Of a stretch of 64,000 nt of DNA, positions 12,000-24,900 are shown one piece after another; positions within the stretch are counted from its first letter, which is position 1; each line of letters begins with the position of its first letter. The DNA is from Bugulina stolonifera. Lineage: Eukaryota > Bryozoa > Gymnolaemata > Cheilostomatida > Bugulidae. Where the stretch lies: NCBI GenBank assembly GCA_935421135.1, contig OW285188.1, positions 26,448,433 through 26,512,432 on the forward strand. Direction: 5' to 3'. The notes under the pieces are model-generated. The model had not been told where the DNA came from. It did no database searches and saw only the letters and a program-made list of their open reading frames with translations. The position numbers and the translations under genes are program-made.

Positions 12000-12195
12000 C
12001 CCACCAGAAGTTATCCATAAGTGTAATATGTCATAGAACATATCATAACGATATACTAGAATGGTCTTTGATAGAATCGTAGGCCGTCGGTTATTTCCGA
12101 AATAATAAGTGGCTGTCCAAAAATGTTTTTCTTGTGCTTGCAGTCTTTCCGATAATAGACACAGAAAAACATCCGGAAAGACCATTTAGTTGGAA
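12000..12195 (+). promoter_or_regulatory. Probable promoter and 5' UTR of carboxypeptidase D
   Basis: Only about 200 bp separate the P-like composite from the CPD start codon, so the core promoter must lie here, inside the transposon, or upstream of it. An ETS-type CCGGAA core is at 12173-12178, about 20 bp before the ATG, and there is a possible 3' splice site (TGCTTGCAG) at about 12134-12142. No clear TATA box is placed. This is a weak, motif-based call. Confidence 0.35.
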
Positions 12196-15100
12196 ATGGC
12201 GTTTCAACTTTTTAAGCCGTTAACCATATTGACAATTGGAATCTTACTTGCTCTAAATTTTGTAAGTTTTCATTGTGCTCATTGGGAAGAGCTTGATTTT
12301 AAATCTTACCATCATTACTCTGATGTAAAAACATTGTTCCATGCTTATGAAAAAAGGTTTCCAAACTTGGCTAAGGTTGGATCTATTGGAAAATCTGTAA
12401 GAGGAAGAGAGTTACTGTATATACAGATATCTGACAATGTGTCTGTCACAGAGCCAGGAGAGCCCATGTTTAAATATGTGGGAAACATCCATGGTAATGA
12501 AGCTGTTGGCAGAGAACTTATTGTATATTTAGCACAATATCTTCTGGAAAACTATGAAAATGATGACAGAGTGAAGAAATTAGTAGATAGCACAAATATA
12601 TTTCTGATGCCCAGCTGTAATCCTGATGGTTTTGAGAATGCAGAGATGGGCATTAAAAATGGCGCCTCTAGTGACAGCTGCATTGGCCTGAAAGGGAGAC
12701 CAAACGCAAATAATGTCGATTTGAACAGAAATTTTCCGGACCAGTTTCGAACTCGAATGAATGATCCTCTTCAAAAAGAAACACAATTGCTCATTGATTG
12801 GATAGAGAACAACAAGTTTGTATTGTCTGCAAACTTACATGGTGGTAGTGTTGTAGCAAGTTATCCTCTAGATGATTCTGCCTCTCATGTAATGTCTGGC
12901 CACTACAGTGCTACCGCTGATGACGCAGTTTTCAGGTAATGTTTATGGTCATACATCGACTTAATAATGGTTTTTGTAAACTCAATCATCCCTAGTTACC
13001 ATAGTTGCCATCATAGCTTGTCCCTTCCATTTGTTTATAGACAACTTGCTCTGGCTTATGCAAGTAATCATAAGACTATGCCAGCTGGTAATCTGTGCGA
13101 AGGAGACAACTTTAAAGGTGGTGTCACCAATGGAGCGCAATGGTACGACGTCCCTGGTAAGTATTACTTCCAATCAGTTCTAGGAGTTGTCTGTTTTATC
13201 AATGTTAGTTTTCAAATTTTATAGCAGTCTATGCTAAACCAAACATTGTGTTTGTTAAGTAGAGTCATAGTAGTAAACCAACAGTAGGCCGGTCAACTGG
13301 TGTATGTTATGTAGGGTAGTGGCTTGAATATAGAAGAGTCAGTATTAGTTAGTATATAGTATTAGAATGTGGTTCTGTAAAACATCAAGCCCTCACATAG
13401 GCCTACACTTCTATAATAATGGCTAGTTACATATTCTAATAACCCACATAGGATGATATTCTCAGTCTAAACTATTCATTTACACTATATATTATTATAC
13501 CGATTCATACAAATTGTATGCTGTGTTTTTCTTCAAAGAAAACTTATATATGGGCATCCAGGGACTTGATTTTACAACTTTAAAAATTACCCATCCCTGT
13601 CTGGGGCTTGAACCCGAGACTCTATGGCACGTAATCACCTAGTACAGTGCACAGATACAGTGACAATGCCAGCTTGGCTTCCTTGCAACAGGAAACTTCT
13701 CCGGAGAGCAGTACCAGTGTACTGGGCCATGTGTACATAGGATTCTCCTCTATGGCCACCCTAGATGATTAGATCCTGTAGAGCCCTGGGTTCAAACCCC
13801 AGTCGGGGATGGGCTACTTCTACAGATGTAGAATCAAGCCTCTGGTTGCTCATAAATGAATTCCTTCAAAAGAAAAATAATATATCATATAGAAAGTATG
13901 GCCAAACTACACAACACCTGTTCATCTATGTTGGACTCGCTACTCTGGGAAATTACCATCTGTCCCAGATAAAGCCACACTACCAGTATCAGGTCCTGTC
14001 TGTATTACAACGTATAATATACTACCATAGACCTACATCCAGGCTTACTTACAAAGCTACAGTAAATACATGTACATAATGAATATGATCATTGTATAGT
14101 TAGACATACCTACAATGTATATCTACTGAGTATATAATGTTATACATGTATACGCGGTGTACATGTATAGCACAAACAAGTTATAATATTTCTATGCTTG
14201 TAGGTGGAATGCAAGACTATAATTATTTACACAGTAATTGTTTTGAGATAACTGTAGAGCTGTCATGTTGTAAGTACCCGCCAGTTGATAGGTTACCTAT
14301 AGAATGGAATAACAACAAGGAATCACTTCTCTCCTACATGGAACAGGTGAATTTTACCTCTGCTTGTCTATCTACTTGTTATCTATGGTGCACTTCAGGA
14401 AATAGATTGAGGATATTGTCATAACTAAGTTTGTTACCTTGTCACTGCGTTAGAATATTAAGTTCATTGTCGTGTGAAGTAATTAGCCTTAGATCCATCA
14501 GTATGAATGTTGTAATATTATAAGTAATATTTATTATGTTCTATTTCCATCATCAATTTACATCCTCAGGCTTGACACTTCCATCATTGATTGTAATCAT
14601 TATAATAGTATCATAGAATGTACATAGCAGGATGATTGTTATACTGATGTGATGTTGTTAGTGTAATGTCACATTCACAATTATATGGGATTATTATGAT
14701 AAAATGCTTGATTTGTATCTATCCATTGTACAATATTGTATATGTGTACTAACCTGTAGCATATACATTCCACAATTATGTGGATATTGGTAGTTATATG
14801 TGCATTGTATATGTGCACTGTGTAGTGTACAATGAGGTACACCATGCGTTACTACTCAGTACCACACTGATCTCTACACTAGGTACACAAAGGTGTGAAG
14901 GGTTTCGTAAGGGATGAGACATCAAGTAAAGGTATTGAGAATGCCACCATCTCTGTAGCTGGTATAAACCATCCAGTAACAACAGCAGCATACGGTGACT
15001 TCTGGAGACTTCTTGTCGTTGGGAAATATAACATAACGTTCTCTGCTCCAGGGTGAGTTAGTGGTATATGACTAGTATTTGTTCCTCAGTTTTTTTATTA

Positions 15101-15932
15101 TAGCTATTATAGGCCTATTCGTGTGTATTACCAATTCACAAATACTGAGGAATCTAGTAATTGATATATGTAGCCTATAGGTTTGTAGGTCTGTAGCCTA
15201 AGTTCGTAGGACTGTAGCCTAGATTTGTAGGTTTCCAACTGGAATCCTTTTGTCTAGCCAATGTAAACACCATTCTACAACAACCTGATAATATGACTGT
15301 TCTCTACACAGTTCAAATTAATATGACGCTTCAGTGTTATTTATAGCATGGCCTACTCTGTTATATACATGTATGTGATATGTGTAGAAAAGGTGGCATC
15401 ATACGCACTGTACACTGATATATACAATGTATATAATATATACGTGTATGTACTAGTTGTGTAGGTCGGTGTATACAAGTAGGTGTGAATTTATACCCTA
15501 CAGTTTATTACGTCAATTAACTATTGATTTGTCACTGTAACAGGCATAAATACAGTTATTAGACTGATAAGCGTAGGCAGGGCACACAATAAATAAACTT
15601 TTTATTTATAGAAATACATTAGACCTGCATATCCCTATGTGATACAATGTTGTAATACAATATACATGTACATGTATATTCTAATAGGTTGTTTACTATT
15701 AGCAATGCAAATAGCCTGTTTTGTACACTTACCTACATGTGTATTGATATAAACAGGTATGAAAGCAAGACGCTAAACCGGGTTGAGGTAACAGATGGCG
15801 AACCAACAGTATTGGAAGTGAGGCTAAAGAGATCTGTAACAGCCGAGTCAACTGAAACCTTGTCCTCCATGTTAGCCGTGATTGCTAATAGCACCCACCG
15901 TCAGCCTTTAGCTGGCCTCAAGGAACCAACAG
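12196..15932 (+). other. CPD: CPD repeat 1: signal peptide and active carboxypeptidase domain
   Basis: Exons 1-5. The hydrophobic stretch [17 protein letters not shown] is followed by the first catalytic domain. All hallmark residues are present: zinc ligands His99 and Glu102 in HGNE and His215 in LHGG, the substrate-anchoring NRNF motif (Arg178), and the catalytic Glu304 in VELSC. The transthyretin-like domain begins at VHKGVKGFV (exon 4). It should be an active enzyme domain. The intron at 13157-14203 is occupied by an inverted repeat and 15053-15756 by simple sequence. Confidence 0.93.
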
Positions 15933-18900
15933 GTAATATTTATACTGTGTATTATATAATAGTACACTGTGTATTATATTTACCCTTGATTCATGTCATA
16001 GCACGCCACTGTTAAATCTATCTGTAGGCCTACGTGTACACCTATGTATGTGTGTGTGTGTGTGTATGTATGTATATACAATGTACATGTACAGTATATA
16101 TATATATATATTGCAGTATATATTACACCATTGATAATCAGCCGTACAATCATATACATTAATACCCGTTGTTACATCACTAGTATCTACCACGTACACC
16201 CATTGTATGTATATAACAGGATGTTGTTGTAGCTAGTTATTGATTAGAGCTCCACTCTGTTATAAATAGATAGAGCAGTTAATAGCCATGCTGGTATCTT
16301 GTACAGTATATACTCGTACATTGTACACTGTACACTGTACATGTGGTGTCGTCCTCTACACTGTAAACTGTAATGTGCATGTGATGTCTTCCTCTGCTGT
16401 AGAGTATGTACATCATGACCATGATGAGATGACAAAGTTCCTTCAAGAGATCAGTGCACAGTTTCCTCTCATAACTCAATTGAAGAGTATCGGCAAGTCT
16501 GTTCAGGGAAGAGATCTGTGGGTGCTAGAGATCTCTGATAAACCCGGTGTACATGAGGAAGGTATATGATCTACATGTATATACATGTACACTTAGTTAT
16601 CCCATGTACTATAGTACAATCCATGTGCATGTAATGTTCAACTATAACAGGTTTAGTATATGAAGTAGTGAATACAGCAGCTCTTCAGCTTCACCGTGTT
16701 GATAGTTTATAGTTGAAGAGAGTGAAGTGTGTCGACTCCCTTATCTATGTTATAATGCTTACCAAATTACATTCAAACATTCATATGATAAGGCTGTTAT
16801 ACTGTGATCATTAAGTGTTGTGTAACTGCAATGTCATTGATATTAAGGTGAGCCGGAGTTTAAATACATAGCTAACATGCATGGAAATGAAGTGGTGGGG
16901 CGGGAGACTCTGTTACCCCTTATATACGTCTTGTGTCACAACTATGGTACTCAGCCTTTTATCACTAAACTGGTGGATGAGACAAGGATATTCATTATGC
17001 CAAGTATGAACCCTGATGGACATGAGGTATCACAGGAGGGTGAGTAGATAACTCCTGTTGTATACACTGTAAAATGAGTAGATAACTCCTGTTGTATACA
17101 CTGTAAAATGAGTAGATAACTCCTGTTATATCTATTATATGAATAGATAACTCCTGTTATATCTAACATATGTACTATTTACTATGTACATAGATGACTC
17201 CTATTGTATGCGTAGTGTGCTATATCAGTGGATAACATATATTACCCAACTGATTCCTGTGATATTGCTGTATATTGTATACTGTGTGTATGTTGAGTTA
17301 CTGTATACTGTGTGTGTATTGAGTTATGTGTTACAATCCATAGGTGATGCACAAGGTGTGACTGGCAGACCCAATGCTAATGGTAAAGACTTGAATAGGA
17401 ACTTCCCGGACATGTATGCTGACAGAACAGCTCCTCTCCAGCCTGAGACCGAGGCAGTCATGGCATGGAGTAGAGCTCATCCCTTTGTCCTCTCTGCTAA
17501 TCTACATGGAGGTACATGTGTCTATATGTAGTGACAGTATATTATTATAAGATATTAAGACACATGTACACAGTAATCTACTCATATACAGTGTCATTAC
17601 ATTTATTCTACCCTGTCCTACATCTAGTGAATGATACTGTTATACTGATATACTATATGAATACATTAACAGGCTCACTGGTAGCCAACTATCCATACGA
17701 TGGTATACACAGAGTAAATAGGATACACAAGAGGTTCGCATACAGCAGGTCACCTGATGATATCGCCTTCAGACACCTAGCTGAGTCATTCTCCTGGGTA
17801 TGTTCATTCTGTTCTCTCCATTATATTCATCAAGTGCTTTTTGTATTGTACAATGTATTGCGTGTGTATGAGGAGTTGTCACACCTTTCTTATTAATGTA
17901 GGACAACTCTCAACTTGTACTGCTAGCAAGCGTAGGTTGGTACATATACATGTATATATACAGTGTATGTAGCTGCAGGTCGGTAATGAAATTCTATTTG
18001 TATAAACAGGCCCATAACAAGATGTACAAAGGATCTCCATGTCCACACATGTCAAGGGAAAGATTCCATGATGGAATAACAAATGGAGCCCACTGGTACC
18101 CACTCAATGGTTAGTTATAGTATTACATTAGCATTAGGTTCATAGTTATGGTATTACATTAGCATTAGGTTCTTAGTTATGGTATTACATTAGCATTAGG
18201 TTCTTAGTTATAGTATTACCTTAGCATTAGGTTCTTAGTTATAGTATTACATTAGCATTAGGATTAGTCTACTTGCATACTTGAATCATCAGCTTTCGTT
18301 CACTCGCACCTTAAGAGTTGCCCTCCCCTGTTTAAAGAGCTTGATCTCTCTACTGGATATGCATGGTGATGTATGTATAGTATGTATATCACTGCAGGTG
18401 GTATGCAGGACTGGAACTACTTCTACACAAATGACCTTGAACTCACAATAGAACAAGGATGTATAAAGTATCCAGTTGCAGCTGACCTGAAGACTTACTG
18501 GGAAGATAATAAATATGCCTACCTTACGTATATATGTCAGGTAAATAAATATACACACCATACTAATATTATAGTAGTGTACATGTATATACATGTATGT
18601 AAATGTACAATCATTCTCTGGTCATGTATGTAGTAGTGTACCATGACCTGTTTAAGGTAACCGTTGGTAGTGTGTAGTTAATACATCACTGTACATTATG
18701 TGTATGTAACTAGTGTTGGTAGTGTGTAGTTAGTACATCACTGTATGTTATGTTTAGGTAACTAGTAACTGTTGGTAGTGTGTAGTTTATACATCACTGT
18801 ATATTATATGTAGGTAACTGTTGGTAGTGTGTAGTTAATACATCACTGTATGTTATGTGTAGGTAACTGTTGGTAGTGTGTAGTTAATACATCACTGTAT

Positions 18901-21900
18901 GTTATGTGCCTCAGGTTCATAAGGGAGTGCAAGGGTTTGTCGTAGACAAGGACACAGGATCTGGTATAGCTAATGCACGAATCAATGTTAGAGGTATAAA
19001 CCACACGGTAACATCTGCTCAGGCTGGTGACTACTGGAGATTGCTGGCTCCTGGTTCCTATGACATCATCGTAACTGCCCAAGGGTCAGTTGGTATTCCA
19101 CATGTGCTACAGTATGCACACCCCACTGAGAGAGGGGACAATTCCCATCTCCTCTCTTGTGCATACTGTACTCTTAGTAATGTGCATGTACTTTGTACAA
19201 GTGTTAGACTATGAGTGGTGTGTCGAAAGTTTTTATGATATGAACTTATTATTATTGTTGTTATGTAATAGCTGAGTTAGTGAGTTGGTTTCCTACCTCC
19301 TGACCTGACTATTATGATATAATGTGAGAATAGCATTGTAATTCCTGTAGTTTTTACAGCTTGAGGTGAATGGGGAGGTGAATGGGGAGGTGAATGGGGA
19401 GGTGAATGGGGAGGTGAATGGGGAGGTGAATGGGGAGGTGAATGGGGAGGTGAATGGGGAGGTGAATGGGGAGGTGAATGGGGAGGTGAATGGGGAGGTG
19501 AATGGGGAGGTGAATGGGGAGGTGAATGGGGAGGTGAATGGGGAGTTGGGGTTGATGGCAGTAGTTTTAGTTGCCATATACAGAGTATATTGAAATATAA
19601 TGCTTGTATACCAAATCAGGTTTCTGAGCTACAATTGTAGGCTATGCAAATAGTTATTCAGTTATCCATGTTTCACTAATCTGCAGAGTCCTCTAATCAC
19701 ACTCTACTTGGATCACAGGCTACATGTCCCCTTTGCCGTAGAAACTAATTATTTCCTTGTAATCTGTACTTGTACTAATGTGACCCTATAACCTGCCACC
19801 TATGACCACCCTGCCTGTGTGTAATCGTGTATAAAGTTATATATAAACATAATCTCCCCAAGTAAGTAACATGTGTAGATGTACTTGCTTCCATCTATTG
19901 CCTTGTGTTCATGTACATGTGCATGTCATGTGACCTACCTACATGCTACACGTATACACAGCCCAATCACCAATGTACAGTGTCTCTATTTAAAGGGTTA
20001 AATGACATTGTACACAGAGTGGTGAACCAAACATTATGCATAGTATCCCAATGATGTTATGTGCTCTCTGTCTCCTCTAGATATACACAAGTAGAGCATC
20101 ACATTACCGTGACTGACGGGGAGGCTGTGAAACTGGACTTCAAACTGGAGAGCTCAGTGCTAGACACATGGTCGACTCAGAAGGACTACGGGATCGCAGC
20201 TAATATGGAGAGTATCGATATCTCAGATGATGATATTAGTCAAGTTCTAGAGAGCATTGCATCAACATGTACTACAGCCACACCATTTACAGTATGTAGT
20301 GCTATTGACAATACCAGGCAATCTAGTTATAAATAACTAATGTATATTGTACAGTCATGTATTAATAATAGTCATGTGTTGCCAGAAGTTATTTTGGTAA
20401 TGTACATGTATTTGACATCTAACGTCACCAGTTAAATTTCTATGAATTCATTATTTTTTATTGAGTTTTGGGCATTTAATTGGCGACTCACAAAATCTGT
20501 AAAATGCACTAACAACTGCATGACTTGTGGTGTATTGAGTACATAGTGTGCTGCACATAGTGTAGTATTAGTGTGTATGTGTGTACACTTGTAGATAGAG
20601 GTGGAAGGTGATGCCAGTGGGATGAATGGGCTGACTTTTGGCACTGCCAACCCTCGGGACAAGCAGCACCTGCACAAACCTAGCATCCTTTTGATTGGAG
20701 GACTGAGAACCAATGAGAACATTGGTAGAAATCTCCTCATTAGGTTCGCTAGGCATCTTTCACAAGGGTAAGCTATTGGTGTTGTACTGCTGATTTTATG
20801 TAGCGTGCAGGTTGGTAATGTTTTCAACAGCATACACGTACATACATACACGTATATAGTACATAGTACATAGTACATACATACACGTACATAGTACGTA
20901 CATACACGTACATACATACACGTACATAGTACGTACATACATACACGTACATACATACACGTACATAGTACATACATACACGTACATAGTACATACATAC
21001 ACGTACATAGTACATACATACACGTACATAGTACATACATACACGTACATAGTACATACATACACGTACATAGTACATACATACACGTACATAGTACATA
21101 CATACACGTACATAGTACATACATACACGTACATAGTACATACATACACGTACATAGTACATACATACACGTACATAGTACATACATACACGTAGGCTAC
21201 ATAGTACATACATACACGTACATAGTACATACATACACGTACATACATACACTTACATACATACACGTAAACATACACGTACGCGTACATGTACTGCATA
21301 AGATCTGTAAGATCTGTATGTTTGGGGTAAAGCAGGTCACCACCTTTATTAATCTCCTCTCCCAACAGGTAGCTTATATGTGATATATTACCTATAATTT
21401 CACCAAATAACCCACATAATCCACCGTTGCTTGATAACTTTAACCCTGTAATTAGTTATGATTCAGCCCAACTGTATAAAAATAGCAAAAAATAGCAACA
21501 TTATACATGTAGGCCATTATAACATAGTGCCCTACATGCACAATATTATTATAATGTTTCATTATATTGTCACAGTTCAAGATGGAGCCCCAGATGAACA
21601 ACAATTCTATTGCATTTATGACATCTTTGCAAAGTATTAGAATGTATTATACACATTGTCCCTGTGTTACCTTTTGGAATGAATATAATATAATGGATAA
21701 AGTTTATATTTTATTTATCATAACGTCATGTAGCACATCATTACATGTATGTATCTACATGTATATCACAAGAAATTATCACTATAGACTAGTTACAGTT
21801 TTGATGATATATATATATATTATCACATAAATAATATTTAATGCAAGTAAAATGAGTAAATATAAAGATTGTCAAAAGCTGTTAAAATATTTTGCTTGGA

Positions 21901-24900
21901 TTGTGTTGTGCCGTAATATTACACAACATTAGCAGACAATTATATAGTAGTCATATGCAGCGTTACCATGTAGGTTGTACTTGTTAGTAGAAGAGCTTTA
22001 TTCCTGATGGGGAAAGGTCAAAGGTCAAAATATTAAATTGATTGCAGAATGTCAGACAGGATTCAGTGCTGTAATGTTCTTGGAAGACATGCCCTCATTT
22101 CCCAAAAACATGACATTGTAGATATAATAATGGAGATCTGAAGGCACTAATGGACAGCATGAACATACATATAGTACCACAAGTATCTGTGGCTGATGAG
22201 TACATCACCGACAAGAACTGTGATGGATACAGTAAGGCCGACCAGATGCCGCTGTCTCTCAACAGTTCCCGGATGGTGGCTCTCCAGGCTTTCCTCGACA
22301 AGAATCCTATTCAACTAGCTATGAGTATAGAGACAGGGGCAGAGCTAGTCAGGTATTCTATACTACATGTATATAGTTACACGTGTTATATTAGTTTACT
22401 ATATACACACAGTCGGTATGAGTGTTGGTTGCCTTGCCGTGGTCATTCCTTGTTATCTGTTGGTATAAGCTGTAATATCCAGTTCCTTGTGTCATCTACT
22501 CAATGATTGATGAGTATGCCTTGCTATTCCGTAATAATATGAATAATACATAAATGAACTTTCCACCATTCTCTCTCTCTCCACTCTCTACTGTCTACTT
22601 GACTGCACTGGTCAATCCAATCATGCACTAATTGGGTCATGTTATTTTCTGCTGTTCCTCACTCTCTCCCTCTTTCTTGCCATGCCCTTCATCTGTCCTC
22701 AGCCCTTCTTCCATTCCCGGCGTGTCTTCCTCTTTTTGTTTCTCATCTGTCCTTTGCCCCCCATCCGCACACCCTTCATCCCTTCCCTGCCCATTTGTTT
22801 CACCCCCCTCTCTGCACTCTCCCCCAACATCTCTCTCATCGCTCTGTCCTCTTTCTTCCTTTAGTACTTGTTCCTGCACGTCGTTGTGTATCTGCACTTG
22901 CACATCTTCCCCTTCCACAACCTCAGCTTCGCGTCTCAGATAACTGTTATATGAAGGTAGGTGTGTTTCCACATTGGACACCTCCCCTACGCTATTGTTA
23001 TATCCGTTACTGTTGTACGGGTGGTAGGCGTCTGCCGACACTCCAGATAGAGTAAATACAGTATCCACCTCATCGTAAAGAGGGGGTCTACGGTTGGCAT
23101 TATCTTGGCTACCGTTTGGTAGTTCTATCTCCACCAACGAGCTTGTATCCTCTCTCACCATCATGGCTGCTGTAACACGTACACTTTACATATTAGTAAC
23201 TAATAATAAGGCAGATGATTATTATTTATGCTTCATTAAGCTAATAAATGAGGAGTAGAGCCTGCCAAGACTACCAGAATATAAACTAGTCAAGTCATAG
23301 ATATGGAATGCTACTATATGTGTATTTTTATGCAGAATTAGATGTGATATCAAATCAGTGTGGTATTAATTTGCAAAGACTATAATGGCTATTCAACTGC
23401 TAAGGGTGCACTTTGTATAAGGTCAGTAGTTCATCAGCCCAATTCTAGAGCCGACAGTGACGCCAAAATGCAGTCCAACATTATTTTGTGAACTATTACA
23501 CAGTCTCTGATGAATTTTAATAATACTAATGCAGTCAGGGATCATAATATGTAATAGTTCAACTAGTGTGTAGGACTAGATTATTGAACTTCATGTGGCA
23601 ATAATAGCCCAAAGAAAAATTAGATTTTCCAAATAAAAACAGCAATATGTGGTTAAAAATTGTATGATTTTCTAGACTTTAATTTTTCCCAAATCGTTTG
23701 AACTTTTAATTTTATTTCCACATTAATCTTTTTAATCATGTGATGAAAGCTACTGATTGCTAGCTCCACTACAAGTATGCATTTATATTATATTAGTAAC
23801 CAAGGGACCAAGTCAAATTAGTATAGATAAGAGTCACTTGTAATTACCAGCACAGTGCAATCGCAGGAAGTGTGATAAATTCGTTGGGTTGGAGAGTGAT
23901 ATTCCTACACTTAGACCTCATACTCTACACTCTATAGTCTATACTCTATAGTCTATACCCTATAGTCTATACTCTATAATCTATACTCTATAGTCTATAC
24001 TCCATAGTCTATACTCTACACTCTATAGTCTACACTCTATAGTTTATACTCTACAGTCTATGTAGTCCATAGCCTATATTCCATAGTCTAAACTCTATAG
24101 CAGGGATGCCCAAACTTTTTGATGGAAAGGGACAAATTCTAAAATCGGATCAGAGCAAGGGACACTTATTTTTGGCTGCTGCATTTATTGTGATTATTAA
24201 ATGGACAATTTGATTATGATACAAAATGAGTTATTCCATAGTATGCCAAAATAGAATAAAGGTAGAAACAGACTAGCGGACTCTGTGCCGTTATTAATTG
24301 CTAGCCAGAATTGGCCTTGATCAAATTAAATGAAAATTGTATTTTTGAGCGTAACTTGGGCAGTGCAATTGCTTTCACTGCTCAGTCACCAAAAGGCTAT
24401 TTTTGCATGCAAAATTTGAGAAGTGATGAAGGGAGACCAAAATCTAATGCAAAGGGACACTCTATCCCTTGGGGACACATTTGGGCATCTCTGCTCTATA
24501 GTCTATACTCTATAGTTGATAGTCTATACTCTATAGTTGATAGTCTATACTCTATAGTTGATAGTCTATACTCTATAGTTGATAGTCTATACTCTATAGT
24601 TGATAGTCTATACTCTATAGTTGATAGTCTATACTCTATAGTTGATAGTCTATACTCTATAGTTGATAGTCTATACTCTATAGTTGATAGTCTATACTCT
24701 ATAGTTGATAGTCTATACTCTATAGTTGATAGTCTATACTCTATAGTTGATAGTCTATACTCTAAATGGTCTATACTGTGTGACATCAACTAATGAGCAA
24801 GTTGTGAAGATAAGTAACTCAATTTTATAAAAGTACATTTGCTTTTTCACTAATATATGACATATTGGCAGCTGTTTAGTTCAATATGTACATGTACTGC

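Larger units (their letters stand above)
16403..20291 (+). other. CPD: CPD repeat 2: active carboxypeptidase domain
   Basis: Exons 6-13. Zinc ligands His513/Glu516 (MHGNE) and LHGG, the NRNF motif (Arg584) and catalytic Glu715 (TIEQGC) are all present, so a second active site is expected. The transthyretin-like domain starts at VHKGVQGFV in exon 12. Several introns here carry tandem arrays that abut splice sites. The end of exon 13 contains the beginning of repeat 3. Confidence 0.93.

Noticed and set aside
13580..13815. tRNA genes
   Set aside because: B-box and T-arm are present, but no A box, anticodon arm or acceptor stem could be paired.
19293..19593. Open frames with NGEV or FTSP repeats
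   Set aside because: They are translations of a 12-bp minisatellite; any repeat whose unit is a multiple of three stays open.
20432..21365. Long minus-strand frames of MYVLCTC type
   Set aside because: Products of the 21-bp minisatellite inside a CPD intron, with no splice or homology support.
22632..23055. Plus-strand Ser/Pro-rich frames at 22.6-23.1 kb
   Set aside because: They mirror the Glu/Gly-rich exon on the minus strand, which has splice phase and a linked transmembrane exon; the plus frames have neither.
24311..24793. Frame with SLYSIVD repeats
   Set aside because: Translation of a 21-bp minisatellite joined to a hAT-like MITE.
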